DNA of 64,000 nucleotides from an uncultured Opitutia bacterium. GTDB lineage: Bacteria > Verrucomicrobiota > Verrucomicrobiia > Opitutales > Opitutaceae. Positions 9,638 to 17,924 of this stretch are shown piece after piece. Under the pieces are notes generated by a model, which was not told where the DNA came from, searched no databases, and saw nothing but the letters and a program-made list of their open reading frames with translations. The stretch spans positions 1 through 64,000 of the forward strand of contig CAIMFY010000114.1 of NCBI GenBank assembly GCA_903840415.1, given 5' to 3'. The position numbers and the translations under genes are program-made. The first letter of the stretch is position 1; every line of letters begins with the position of its first letter.

Positions 9638-10843
9638 ATGAAAATGATTAAAAACACATTGGTCGCTCTGCTCGCGGTCGCTTTCGCTGGCATCGCATCA
9701 GCCCAAACCACGATTCGTATCACCGGCTCAACAGCCTTTCGTGCGGCGACGGTCACCGCGATCCAAAATATTCTGCAGCCGGGCTACACCTATGGCTACA
9801 TCGGCTCGAGCGTTACTGGAGCGAACCAGTCGACCTTCGTTGGTACGACGAAAACCAGCAATCTCTCTGTAATCGTCAAGTGCTCGTGGGCCGGCTCGGT
9901 CGGCGGCGTGCAAACCATCGCACAACAGAGCCCGGTGGTCACGACTACCAACCCCTATATTTCCGAAACCAACGCGCTTACTGCGACCGGTCTCGTTTTG
10001 ACTGCGTCCACCGCGATTTTTGATTCACCGGCCAACGCCGACATTTCAATGTCGGATTCCTTCCAAAGTTCGACTGCCTTCAGCGGCACGGGCTACAATA
10101 CTCTCACCGACACCATCGTCGGTGTCGTGCCGTTTGTCTGGACGAAAGGTTCGAGCTCCGACACCGCGGTCCAAGCGATTCTGGCCAACGTCACCAATAT
10201 GACGCCGCTCGCCGCTCGCGCGATTCTCTCCGGCGGCGCGCCGATTTCGCTGCTCACCGGTAACTCGGCTGATTCCAGCGTCTGGGTCTATCCGATGGGT
10301 CGCGACGAAGATTCTGGCACCCGCCTTGTCCAATATGCTGAGTCCGGCTTCGGCATCTTTGGTTCACCGGTTCAGTTCCAACCTACCATTTCGAGTGGCG
10401 CGATTGCCTCGATTGCCCCCTGGCCCGCCCAGACGATTCTCGGCATCAGCTACCCGATCGGCCACTCCGGCTCTTCGAGCGGTGGCACTCTTGCCACGTA
10501 TCTCAATACTCCCGTCGCCGCCGCCGCACGTGACTCCCTTGGCGCCAAGTTCGCGCTCGTCGCTTTCTTCGGCGTCAACGACGCCAATGGCGTGAACGCC
10601 GGTGGCAACAATCTCACTTGGAACGGCGTCCCCTACAGTGCCGCGGCCGTTCAGGAAGGCCGCTATACCTACTGGGGTTACGAGCACCTGATGTATCGCA
10701 ATACCCTCACGGGAAACCCGAAGACGGTCGCCGACCAGCTTGCGAATCAGATCAAGACCCAGGATGCCGCCGTCTCCGGCGTGCTGCTCTCGACGATGAA
10801 TGTCTCCCGCGTCACCGAAGGCGCCGTGATTACCCACAACTAA
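9638..10843 (+). CDS. exported PstS-like (PBP superfamily) substrate-binding protein
   Basis: 401 residues with a clear Sec signal peptide (MKMIKNTLVALLAVAFAGIASAQ, cleavage after about residue 22). The mature start TTIRITGSTAFRAA and the later segment MGRDEDSGTRL resemble the two oxyanion-binding loops of PstS-type periplasmic phosphate-binding proteins (GSTxxx and R-x-D-G-SGT). No lipobox, permease or ATPase genes are present, so it is unlikely to feed a classical Pst ABC importer. It may bind phosphate or another ligand in the periplasm, or be secreted. The ATG is preceded by AAGGA. It is followed after 88 bp by a secreted Ig-domain protein, and 21 kb further by a phosphatase gene. Confidence 0.75.
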   Translation: MKMIKNTLVALLAVAFAGIASAQTTIRITGSTAFRAATVTAIQNILQPGYTYGYIGSSVTGANQSTFVGTTKTSNLSVIVKCSWAGSVGGVQTIAQQSPVVTTTNPYISETNALTATGLVLTASTAIFDSPANADISMSDSFQSSTAFSGTGYNTLTDTIVGVVPFVWTKGSSSDTAVQAILANVTNMTPLAARAILSGGAPISLLTGNSADSSVWVYPMGRDEDSGTRLVQYAESGFGIFGSPVQFQPTISSGAIASIAPWPAQTILGISYPIGHSGSSSGGTLATYLNTPVAAAARDSLGAKFALVAFFGVNDANGVNAGGNNLTWNGVPYSAAAVQEGRYTYWGYEHLMYRNTLTGNPKTVADQLANQIKTQDAAVSGVLLSTMNVSRVTEGAVITHN

Positions 10844-10931
10844 TCCGGATGATCGCGGTATCGGTTTCGCACGCTCTGCGGTGCGGCTCCGCTCTCATCG
10901 ATTCCTTCCTTTCAACCTTAGTTTTCACTAC

Positions 10932-12800
10932 ATGAAAAAATTTTTCCTGACAGCACTTATCGCTGCCTTGGGCCTCGCTCTTCCGGTGATGGCTCAGGTG
11001 CAGTCCAATCTAGGCGATCTGATTCTGGGCTTCCGCGCCACCGGCGGCCAGGGCCAGAACGTCAATCTCGAGGTCGACCTCGGCAGCGTCTCACAATTCC
11101 AAGGTGTGGCGACTGGCACGACGCTCGCGATCTCTCGGCTGGCCGCGGCCGATCTCGTGGCGACCTACGGTTCCAACTGGGCGACCCGCACGGACCTCTA
11201 CTGGGGCATCATCGGCACCAACGGTCGTGTCAGCAGCGGGCCGAACGGTTCCCTCATTGGCACGCTGTGGGCAACGAACGCCGTAAAATCAGACGGTTCG
11301 CAGTCTCAGGCCTGGACACCCGGCAGTCGCAGCGCCCAGAACAACGCGGCATCGATCATCGAACCGGTATTTCTCGGTGCTCCCGGTAGCCTAAATGGAG
11401 CGTCTACGACATCAAACAGCGCGTATTCCGCCGTCGTCAACGCCACCAAGGCTGGCAGCTACAGCACTCAGGATAGCTTTCAGGTTAATGTGAGCTTCGG
11501 CTTTTTTAACCCGACGATCGATAACGGTGTGAAGCCGGTTACGGGCAGCTACGCCGTGTCTGATTTGTATGAACTGAATCCTGGCGACACGATTTCCCAT
11601 TACCTCGGTTCATTCGGACTTGCGGCCAACGGTTCGCTGACCTTCAGCACCGCGGCCTCATATTTTTCGTCGTCGACGGCGGGCGCGCCCGTCATCACGA
11701 CGGCGCCGGCTTCCCAGTCGGTCGTGGCGGGCTCGAATGTGACGTTTACCGTCGCGGCTTCGGGCACGTCTCCCCTGAGCTATCAGTGGTATAACGGCAG
11801 CACCGCCATTAGTGGTGCGACGAGCAGCACGCTGACGCTCAGTGGAGTCGCGAGCGCCAATGCCGGCAATTACTCCGTCAAAGTCAGCAACTCCTCTGGT
11901 TCGATTCTGAGCACCGGCTTTTCGCTGACAGTCGGAGCGGTGCCAAATCCGGGCCGGCTCATCAATCTGTCGGTCCTGACTTCTCTCTCGGGACCCGGCG
12001 ACAACTTCACGTTCGGCTTCACCGTCGGTGGCGCGGGCACGTCTGGCAACAAGCCGATGTTGATGCGCGCCGGCGGCCCGTCGCTCACGCAGTTCAACGG
12101 ATATTCGACCGCCAACGTGCTGAGCGATCCCGTCATGGTGTTTTACAGCGGCAGCACCAAGGTGACCCAGAACATCGGCTGGGGCAGCGGCGATCAGTCG
12201 ATTCTTACGGCGGCGGCGGCCGTGGGCGCTTATCCGTATCTCTCGACGACCTCGAAAGACTCGGCGATTTACGTCTCAGCGGTGCCAGTGGGCGGCGATT
12301 CCATCATCGTCTCCGGCAACGGCGCAAGCACGGGTGCGGTTCTCGCCGAACTCTATGACTCGACGCCCTCCGCGCAGTTCAACTCGACGACGCCCCGCCT
12401 GATCAACGTCTCGGTTCTGAAAAACGTTGGCCCGGTTATCACCGTCGGATTCGTCGTGGGTGGCTCGACCAACATGAACGTCTTGGTTCGGGCGTCGGGC
12501 CCGTCGATTGTCCAGTTCGGTGTCGGCGGAACGATGGCTGATCCGAAACTCACGCTGTTCAACTCTGCCCAGACCGCGATTGCGAGCAACGACGACTGGG
12601 GCACACCGGTGGGAACCAGCGCCGCCTCGGCGACGCAGCTTTCTAACGCAGCCAGTGCTGTTGGGGCTTTCGCCTTGGGAACCGGCAGCAAAGATGCAGC
12701 GATTCTGCAATCCCTCGCTCCCGGCAGCTACACGGTGCAGGTGTCAGCCTCCACTGGCTCCACGGGTCTCGCGCTCTTGGAAGTTTACGAAGTTCCCTGA
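10932..12800 (+). CDS. secreted Ig-domain protein with two RA(G/S)GPS C-terminal repeats
   Basis: 622 residues from ATG 10932 (MKKFFLTALIAALGLALPVMAQ), the start that gives a proper signal peptide. The N-terminal region (SNLGDLILGFRATGGQGQN) resembles a domain found in many Verrucomicrobia exported proteins. An Ig-like domain follows (PASQSVVAGSNVTFTV ... LSYQWYNG ... ANAGNYSVKVSNSSG, about residues 240-335). Two homologous C-terminal units come next, each opening with RLIN(L/V)SVL, containing RA(G/S)GPS and ending in A(E/V)LxEVY-type strands. This looks like an adhesive or matrix-type extracellular protein. No PEP-CTERM sorting tail or type IX tail is evident. A terminator follows directly, separating it from the tpsB run. 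Confidence 0.75.
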   Translation: MKKFFLTALIAALGLALPVMAQVQSNLGDLILGFRATGGQGQNVNLEVDLGSVSQFQGVATGTTLAISRLAAADLVATYGSNWATRTDLYWGIIGTNGRVSSGPNGSLIGTLWATNAVKSDGSQSQAWTPGSRSAQNNAASIIEPVFLGAPGSLNGASTTSNSAYSAVVNATKAGSYSTQDSFQVNVSFGFFNPTIDNGVKPVTGSYAVSDLYELNPGDTISHYLGSFGLAANGSLTFSTAASYFSSSTAGAPVITTAPASQSVVAGSNVTFTVAASGTSPLSYQWYNGSTAISGATSSTLTLSGVASANAGNYSVKVSNSSGSILSTGFSLTVGAVPNPGRLINLSVLTSLSGPGDNFTFGFTVGGAGTSGNKPMLMRAGGPSLTQFNGYSTANVLSDPVMVFYSGSTKVTQNIGWGSGDQSILTAAAAVGAYPYLSTTSKDSAIYVSAVPVGGDSIIVSGNGASTGAVLAELYDSTPSAQFNSTTPRLINVSVLKNVGPVITVGFVVGGSTNMNVLVRASGPSIVQFGVGGTMADPKLTLFNSAQTAIASNDDWGTPVGTSAASATQLSNAASAVGAFALGTGSKDAAILQSLAPGSYTVQVSASTGSTGLALLEVYEVP

Positions 12801-12807
12801 ACTACTC

Positions 12808-12833
12808 CGGGGCGCCTTGCGCGCCCCGTTTTT
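12808..12833 (+). terminator. intrinsic terminator after Ig-domain gene
   Basis: CGGGGCGC (12808-12815), loop CTTGC, GCGCCCCG (12821-12828), then TTTTT. A perfect 8-bp stem starting 7 bp after the stop codon at 12800. Confidence 0.85.
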
Positions 12834-12870
12834 CTTCAGGCATTTCCTGTTAGTCGCCGAATTCACCGGC

Positions 12871-12900
12871 GCGGCCCCTCTGCAAACGCGGAGGGGCCGC
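12871..12900. repeat. 10-bp perfect GC-rich inverted repeat upstream of tpsB
   Basis: GCGGCCCCTC (12871-12880), 10-nt loop, GAGGGGCCGC (12891-12900). It lies 26 bp before the presumed start of the next gene, so it may be a second terminator arm, a leader hairpin or an operator. The T-run afterwards is interrupted. Confidence 0.55.
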
Positions 12901-12926
12901 AGCCGTTAATTAGGTTTTCTCATCAC

Positions 12927-14528
12927 TTGCAAATTTACCGCCTTCCAACCGCCAGTCGTCGCCTCCGCGCCCATCCGGCGATCCGCGCCGCGGCGTTGCT
13001 GACGGCGTATTTCGTCGTGACGGTGGCGGTGGCGGAAACGGGCGCCTCGGCCCGGTCCGATCTTTTTATCCAGGAATATCGCGTCGAGGGCGTGCGCCAC
13101 TTGCTGCGCGAAACGGTCGAGGAAACGGTTTACCCATTTCTCGGTCCGGGCCGCTCGGCCGATGATGTCGAGCAAGCGCGCGGCGCGCTCGAAAAAGCGT
13201 ATCGCGAGGCCGGCTTCCAGACGGTCGCCGTGCAGATTCCTCAACAGCAGGTGCAGGATGGCGTCGTCGTCCTGCAAGTCGTCGAAGGCGTCGTCGAGCG
13301 CCTCCGCGTCAATGGCGCGCGCTTCTCCTCGCCGCTCGCGATCAAGGCGATGGCCCCGTCGCTCGCCGTGGGCAAGGTCGTCAACTTCAACGACGTCCCG
13401 CGCGAAATCGTCGCGCTGAACCAGCTGCCCGATCGCCGCGTCACGCCCGCGCTCCGGGCCGGCGACACGCCCGGCACCGTCGACGTCGATCTCAACGTCG
13501 TCGAGACCACGCCGCTCCACGCCACCGTCGAACTCAACAACCGCCGCAGCGCCAACACCACGGCGCTCCGCACCAACGTTTCCGTCAGCGACAACAATTT
13601 TCTCCAGCGCGGCGACTCGCTCGGACTCAGCTTCCAGGTCGCCCCGCAGCGTTCGTCCGATGCGAAGGTCGTCTCCGGTTTCTATCTCACGCGCCTGCCG
13701 GACAGCGGCGTGACCCTGATGCTCCAAGGCACGAAGCAGGACAGCAACGTCTCCACGCTCGGCGGGGCGGCCGTCACCGGCCGCGGCGAAACTATCGGCG
13801 CCCGCGCCCTGCTTCGTCTGCCCGCGGCGAAGGATTTTTTCCAGACGCTGAGCCTGGGTTTTGATTACAAGCATTTCGACCAAACCCTCCGTGTCGGCGG
13901 CAATAATCTGCTGGCCCCGATCACTTACTGGCCGCTCAGCGCAAACTACTCCGCCACTTTTCTCGGCGACAAACGCGAGACGGATGCGAGCCTCGGCGTG
14001 ACGCTCCACCTCCGCGGCCTCGGCAGCAACCCGGCGGCCTTCGACAACCGGCGGTATCAGGCCGATGGAAGTTTTGCGTTTCTCCGCGGCGAACTTTCCC
14101 ACCAGCGCGAGATTGGGCGCGGGGTTCAGCTTTTTGCGAAGGTGTCCGGCCAGCTGGCCGATCAGGCGCTGCTCGACAGCGAGGAGGCGAGCGGCGGCGG
14201 GCTCAACACCGTGCGCGGCTATCTCGAGTCTGAAGTCGTCGGCGACAACGCCGCCTTCGGCACGCTCGAACTGCGCGCCCCGGCTTTTGGCGCCAAGCTC
14301 GGCGAGTGGCGCCTCTACGCCTTCGGCGATGCCGGCCTGCTCAACGTTTACCATGCGCTGCCGCAGCAGCATTCCTATTTTTACCTCGCGAGCTATGGCG
14401 TCGGGTCGCGCGTCCGCTTCCGCGAAAATTTTAACGGCTCGGTCGACGCGGGCGTTCCGCTCGTCGCGCAGTCCGAAACCAAACCGCACGACCTGCGATT
14501 CACCTTCCGGCTCTGGGCCGACTTCTGA
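12927..14528 (+). CDS. TpsB-type outer-membrane transporter (ShlB/FhaC/HecB family)
   Basis: 533 residues, near the usual 550 of the family. The start is taken as TTG 12927 because the signal peptide (AAALLTAYFVVTVAVAETGA, ending about residue 40) lies just after it; no ATG is available. A POTRA domain is visible at about 46-120 (IQEYRVEGVRHLL ... AYREAGFQTVAVQIPQQ) and a second POTRA-like stretch to about 190. A 16-strand-type barrel follows with the lid-lock motif VRGYLES (about 430), the hallmark of two-partner secretion pores. It should translocate a TpsA exoprotein across the outer membrane. The obvious partner is the 3731-residue protein at the far end of the same gene run, 5.8 kb downstream, rather than adjacent as usual. 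Confidence 0.85.
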   Translation: MQIYRLPTASRRLRAHPAIRAAALLTAYFVVTVAVAETGASARSDLFIQEYRVEGVRHLLRETVEETVYPFLGPGRSADDVEQARGALEKAYREAGFQTVAVQIPQQQVQDGVVVLQVVEGVVERLRVNGARFSSPLAIKAMAPSLAVGKVVNFNDVPREIVALNQLPDRRVTPALRAGDTPGTVDVDLNVVETTPLHATVELNNRRSANTTALRTNVSVSDNNFLQRGDSLGLSFQVAPQRSSDAKVVSGFYLTRLPDSGVTLMLQGTKQDSNVSTLGGAAVTGRGETIGARALLRLPAAKDFFQTLSLGFDYKHFDQTLRVGGNNLLAPITYWPLSANYSATFLGDKRETDASLGVTLHLRGLGSNPAAFDNRRYQADGSFAFLRGELSHQREIGRGVQLFAKVSGQLADQALLDSEEASGGGLNTVRGYLESEVVGDNAAFGTLELRAPAFGAKLGEWRLYAFGDAGLLNVYHALPQQHSYFYLASYGVGSRVRFRENFNGSVDAGVPLVAQSETKPHDLRFTFRLWADF

Positions 14529-14539
14529 TCTTTTCCCTT

Positions 14540-16378
14540 ATGAAACGCGCTAACTCTCCGTTCCGAAATTTTTTCCTGCTGGGCCTTGCTGCGGCGACGC
14601 TGGCGGCGTCACCGGCGCAGGCGTGGTGGAACTCCGACTGGTCGCTGCGAAAAAAGATCACGATCGACACGACCCCTACCGGCGTCGCGATCACCGAGCC
14701 GATCGGCACGGCCCCGGTGCTGGTGCGGCTGCACGATGGCAACTTTCCATTCACCGCTGCGAAATCGGATGGCAGCGACCTGCGTTTCGTCGCCGATGAC
14801 GACAAGACCCCGCTGACGTTCCACATCGAGAAATTCGACTCGCTGCTCAATGAGGCTTTCGTGTGGGTGAAGGTGCCCGACCTCAAACCCGGCGCTCAGA
14901 CCACCTTCTGGCTCTACTACGGCAACGGCGACGCAACGGCAACTCGCATCGACGACATAAAGGGCACCTATGACGCGGATACGGTGCTCGTCTATCATTT
15001 CACCGAGCGCGGCCAACCGGCCAACGATGCGAGCGGCCATAGTAACAACGCCCGCAACGCTGGCGCCACCGCCGACGGCGCGATGATCGGCCTCGGCTTG
15101 AGGCTGGACGAAAAAAACGTCGTGACCGTTCCGGCTTCACCCTCGCTCACCTGGGCCGACGGCGCGTCGTTCACCTGGTCCGCGTGGGTGAAATTCGGCG
15201 CGCCGCAGGCCAACGCCGTGATTTTCAGCCGGCTGGAAGCCGGTCGGTCGCTTGAGATCGGCGTCGATCGCGGCACGCCGTTTGTCGAGGTGGTGGCAGA
15301 CAGTGGAAAATTCCGCAGCCCCGCCGGCGCCCCAGTCACCACCACCGGATGGAAGCACCTGGCGCTGACCGCGAACGGCACGAAGCTCACGTTGTTTCTC
15401 GACGGCAATCTTTACGCGACGATGAACGCCGCCGTGCCCGCACTCAATGGCCCGTCAAATTTTGGCGGCGACGGTGCCAGCGCATTCGTCGGCGAAATCG
15501 ACGAGCTCGAGATTTCCAGCATCGTGCGCAGCCCTGATTTCATCAAGTTTGCCGCGCTCGAGCAGGGTGGCGACGGCGCCGCGAAGCTGCTTGTTTTCGG
15601 CGAGGACGAGCATCCGAAGGACTGGTTCAGCTTCCTCAAGACCGGCTACGTCGGGGTGATCATCGGTTCACTCACCTTCGACGGCTGGGTGGTCATCGGC
15701 ATCCTCGCAGTCATGTCGCTCATCAGTTGGTTCGTGATGATCGGCAAGGGCCGCTTCCTCGGCCGGGTTGGGCGGGGCAATGAGTTGTTTTTGAAGGAGT
15801 GGCGGCATGTGGCGAACGACCTCTCGGTGCTCGATCAGGAAGATTCCGAGCAGGCAAAGTCATTTGGCGGTCGGGTTGATTCCAAAGGCCTGCGCGTCAT
15901 GCGCGACTCGCCTATCTTTCGTATCTACCACATCGGCGTGGAGGAAATTCAGCACCGCCTCGCCGCCGACAAGGGCGATGGCACGAAAAAGGCCCTGTCC
16001 GCGCGCTCGATTCAGGCGATTCGTGCGAGTCTCGACGGCGGTCTCGTCCGCGAAATGCACCGCCTCAACCGCTCGATGGTCCTGCTGACCATCGCGATTT
16101 CCGGCGGACCGTTCCTTGGGCTGCTCGGCACCGTCGTCGGCGTGATGATCACGTTTGCGTCGGTTGCGCAGGCGGGGGAGGTCAATGTCAACGCGATTGC
16201 TCCCGGCATCGCCGCCGCGCTCGCCGCCACCGTCGCGGGCCTCGCTGTGGCCATCCCGGCGCTCTTCGGCTACAACTATCTTCTCACCCGAATCAAGGCC
16301 GAGGGCAGCGACATGCATGTCTTCGTCGACGAGTTCGTCACGAAGCTGGCCGAGTTTTACCGGGGCCGCGCCGACTGA
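14540..16378 (+). CDS. DUF2341-LamG-ExbB fusion (MotA/TolQ/ExbB proton channel with periplasmic binding module)
   Basis: 612 residues with a signal peptide (cleavage near PAQAWW, about 28). A DUF2341-type domain covers about 29-135 (WWNSDWSLRKKI ... FWLYYGNGDA). A LamG/concanavalin-like jelly roll covers about 145-335 (VLVYHFTE, WSAWVKFG, GWKHLALTANG, LFLDGN, FVGEIDELEI). A MotA/TolQ/ExbB channel follows: TM1 about 368-402, then TM2 and TM3 in the last 120 residues (GPFLGLLGTVVGVMITF, ALAATVAGLAVAIPALFGY). Ordinary ExbB is about 240 residues with no such N-terminus. The fusion presumably places a ligand- or glycan-binding module in the periplasm on a proton-driven motor. It starts 11 bp after tpsB and precedes exbD, exbD and tonB. 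Confidence 0.85.
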   Translation: MKRANSPFRNFFLLGLAAATLAASPAQAWWNSDWSLRKKITIDTTPTGVAITEPIGTAPVLVRLHDGNFPFTAAKSDGSDLRFVADDDKTPLTFHIEKFDSLLNEAFVWVKVPDLKPGAQTTFWLYYGNGDATATRIDDIKGTYDADTVLVYHFTERGQPANDASGHSNNARNAGATADGAMIGLGLRLDEKNVVTVPASPSLTWADGASFTWSAWVKFGAPQANAVIFSRLEAGRSLEIGVDRGTPFVEVVADSGKFRSPAGAPVTTTGWKHLALTANGTKLTLFLDGNLYATMNAAVPALNGPSNFGGDGASAFVGEIDELEISSIVRSPDFIKFAALEQGGDGAAKLLVFGEDEHPKDWFSFLKTGYVGVIIGSLTFDGWVVIGILAVMSLISWFVMIGKGRFLGRVGRGNELFLKEWRHVANDLSVLDQEDSEQAKSFGGRVDSKGLRVMRDSPIFRIYHIGVEEIQHRLAADKGDGTKKALSARSIQAIRASLDGGLVREMHRLNRSMVLLTIAISGGPFLGLLGTVVGVMITFASVAQAGEVNVNAIAPGIAAALAATVAGLAVAIPALFGYNYLLTRIKAEGSDMHVFVDEFVTKLAEFYRGRAD

Positions 16379-16408
16379 GCGCGCGATCGAATCGACCGCG
16401 TCACACTC

Positions 16409-16523
16409 ATGCAAATCCAGGACGACAAGCCCTACGACGACATCAACATCACGCCGATGCTCGACCTGGCGTATGTGCTGCTCGTGATCTTCATCCTCAT
16501 GTGCACCGCGTCGGTGCAGGGGC
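16409..16523 (+). repeat. direct repeat: 5' end of exbD copy 1
   Basis: About 115 bp nearly identical to 16834-16948, with only a few silent changes and one Met/Ile difference. It is a tandem gene duplication kept similar in the membrane part only. Confidence 0.8.
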
Positions 16524-16822
16524 TGAAAATCAATTTGCCCAAGGCCAGCAATGCCCCCGCCAGCGCCAGCAAACCAAAGACGAAGGTCATCGCCGTCGCG
16601 AATGACGGCAGCCTCACCCTTGCCGTCGGCAAGGATATTCAGCCCGTCACTCTCGCCGAGCTGGAGCAGCGTCTCTCTCAACTCAAGGCGTCCGGGCCCG
16701 ATTTTCCGGTGGTCGTGACCGGCGACAGCCAGACCCAATACCAGCGCGTGATGGATGTGATCGACCTCCTCGGCCGCCTCAACCTCACCCAGGTCGGCCT
16801 GACCACGAAGACCCGCAGCTGA
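16409..16822 (+). CDS. ExbD/TolR biopolymer transport protein (copy 1)
   Basis: 137 residues, normal ExbD size. A short cytoplasmic N-terminus (MQIQDDKPYDDINITPMLD) leads into one transmembrane helix (LAYVLLVIFILMCTAS) carrying the conserved proton-relay Asp just before or in the membrane (PMLDLAY). A periplasmic TolR-like domain follows (PVTLAELEQRLSQL, FPVVVTGDSQTQYQRVMDVIDLLGRLNLTQVGL). Works with the ExbB-fusion channel upstream (30 bp gap) to energise TonB. Its first 38 codons are almost identical to the next gene. Confidence 0.88.
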   Translation: MQIQDDKPYDDINITPMLDLAYVLLVIFILMCTASVQGLKINLPKASNAPASASKPKTKVIAVANDGSLTLAVGKDIQPVTLAELEQRLSQLKASGPDFPVVVTGDSQTQYQRVMDVIDLLGRLNLTQVGLTTKTRS

Positions 16823-16833
16823 CCCGCCGCGCC

Positions 16834-16948
16834 ATGCAGATCCAGGACGACAAGCCCTACGACGACATCAACATCACGCCGATGCTCGATCTCGCGTATG
16901 TGCTGCTCGTAATCTTCATCCTGATCTGCACCGCCTCGGTGCAGGGCT
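16834..16948 (+). repeat. direct repeat: 5' end of exbD copy 2
   Basis: Second copy of the roughly 115-bp repeat described at 16409-16523. Confidence 0.8.
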
Positions 16949-17232
16949 CGAAGGTCGACCTGCCCACGGCCAGCCCGGCCCCGAGCCTCGCGAAGCCCAA
17001 AACGAAAGCCGTCACAATCAACCGCGAGGGTGGTATCTTCCTCGACAGTGTGCCGGTCTCCCTCGCTGATTTGTCCGACCGCCTTCGTCAGCAACAGGCG
17101 CTCACGCCCGGCCTCAGCGTGGTCATCAAGGCTGACGGCCTCACGCAATACCAAGGCGTGATGGACGTGCTCGACGTACTCGGCCGCCTCGGCCTCAACC
17201 AGGTCGGCCTCGGCACCAAGCTGAAAAAGTAA
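16834..17232 (+). CDS. ExbD/TolR biopolymer transport protein (copy 2)
   Basis: 132 residues, 11 bp after the first ExbD. The N-terminus and membrane helix repeat MQIQDDKPYDDINITPMLD and LAYVLLVIFILICTAS with the same key Asp. The periplasmic half differs clearly (VSLADLSDRLRQQQALTPGLSVVIKADGLTQYQGVMDVLDVLGRLGLNQVGL). Two diverged ExbDs suggest a heteromeric ExbD pair, as known for some TolQR/ExbBD systems with two D subunits. Confidence 0.88.
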   Translation: MQIQDDKPYDDINITPMLDLAYVLLVIFILICTASVQGSKVDLPTASPAPSLAKPKTKAVTINREGGIFLDSVPVSLADLSDRLRQQQALTPGLSVVIKADGLTQYQGVMDVLDVLGRLGLNQVGLGTKLKK

Positions 17233-17238
17233 GCCCCC

Positions 17239-17904
17239 ATGAATCCAAACGACGACTTCGAGGAGCGGGGATTCCTGCAGCGGCACGGTTTCGCGCTCGG
17301 TGCCGCCGGGATGGTGTTGATTGCCGTTTTCGTCGTGATGGGCCGATCGCTTTTTACCGGCCAGAGCTCTGTGCAACACAAGGCGGTCGAGGTCACCATC
17401 GTGCGGATCGCGCCGCCCCCGCCACCTCCGCCGCCCCCGCCTCCGCAGACGGTGCAGGAGCAAAAGATGGTCGAGCAGCCGAAGGACTCGCTCGAAGAGC
17501 CGCCGGATGAACCGACGCCCGTCGCCGGCACCAGCATTCAGGGCAAAGGCCCGGCCGATGGCTTCGGCGTCAGCTCGAACACCGGCCGGAACCTGACTGG
17601 CAGCGCTGGAAAGAAGAACACTAACCCGTTCGGGCCGTATGCCGCGCAGGTGCAGGCGACGATTAGCGACGCGCTCCGCAAGAATCCCCGCACCCGCAGC
17701 GCCGAGTTTCGCGTGGAGGTCCGCATCTGGCCCGATCTCACCGGCCGGGTTACGCGCGCCTCTCTGGTAAGTTCCACAGGCGATCTTGCAGTCGACACCG
17801 CCATCAAGACGGACGTGCTCACCGGCCTCCAACTCGATGCGCCACCGCCCGATGGAATGCCGCTGCCCATCGTGATTCGGCTCACCGCCCGCCGGCCCAA
17901 TTGA
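17239..17904 (+). CDS. TonB-family energy transducer
   Basis: 221 residues. A single N-terminal membrane anchor (FALGAAGMVLIAVFVVMG, about 19-36) is followed by an uninterrupted run of eleven prolines (about 58-68) and a P/E-rich linker. A compact C-terminal domain of TonB_C type follows (PYAAQVQATISDALRKNP, EFRVEVRIWPDLTGRVTRASLVSSTG, PLPIVIRLTARRP, about 132-221). It should couple the ExbB/ExbD motor to an outer-membrane receptor. It starts 6 bp after exbD copy 2. The linker is short compared with E. coli TonB, so its reach across the periplasm may be limited. Confidence 0.85.
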   Translation: MNPNDDFEERGFLQRHGFALGAAGMVLIAVFVVMGRSLFTGQSSVQHKAVEVTIVRIAPPPPPPPPPPPQTVQEQKMVEQPKDSLEEPPDEPTPVAGTSIQGKGPADGFGVSSNTGRNLTGSAGKKNTNPFGPYAAQVQATISDALRKNPRTRSAEFRVEVRIWPDLTGRVTRASLVSSTGDLAVDTAIKTDVLTGLQLDAPPPDGMPLPIVIRLTARRPN

Positions 17905-17924
17905 TCGCCGCCAAATTTTTCACC

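Noticed and set aside
12906-14489. 527-residue open frame antisense to tpsB
   Set aside because: R/A/E-rich composition with no domain. It is a shadow of the GC-rich plus-strand gene, whose POTRA and VRGY motifs are clear.
17416-17448. C-rich low-complexity tract that looks like a simple repeat
   Set aside because: It encodes the eleven-proline run of TonB in frame, so it is coding rather than an independent repeat element.
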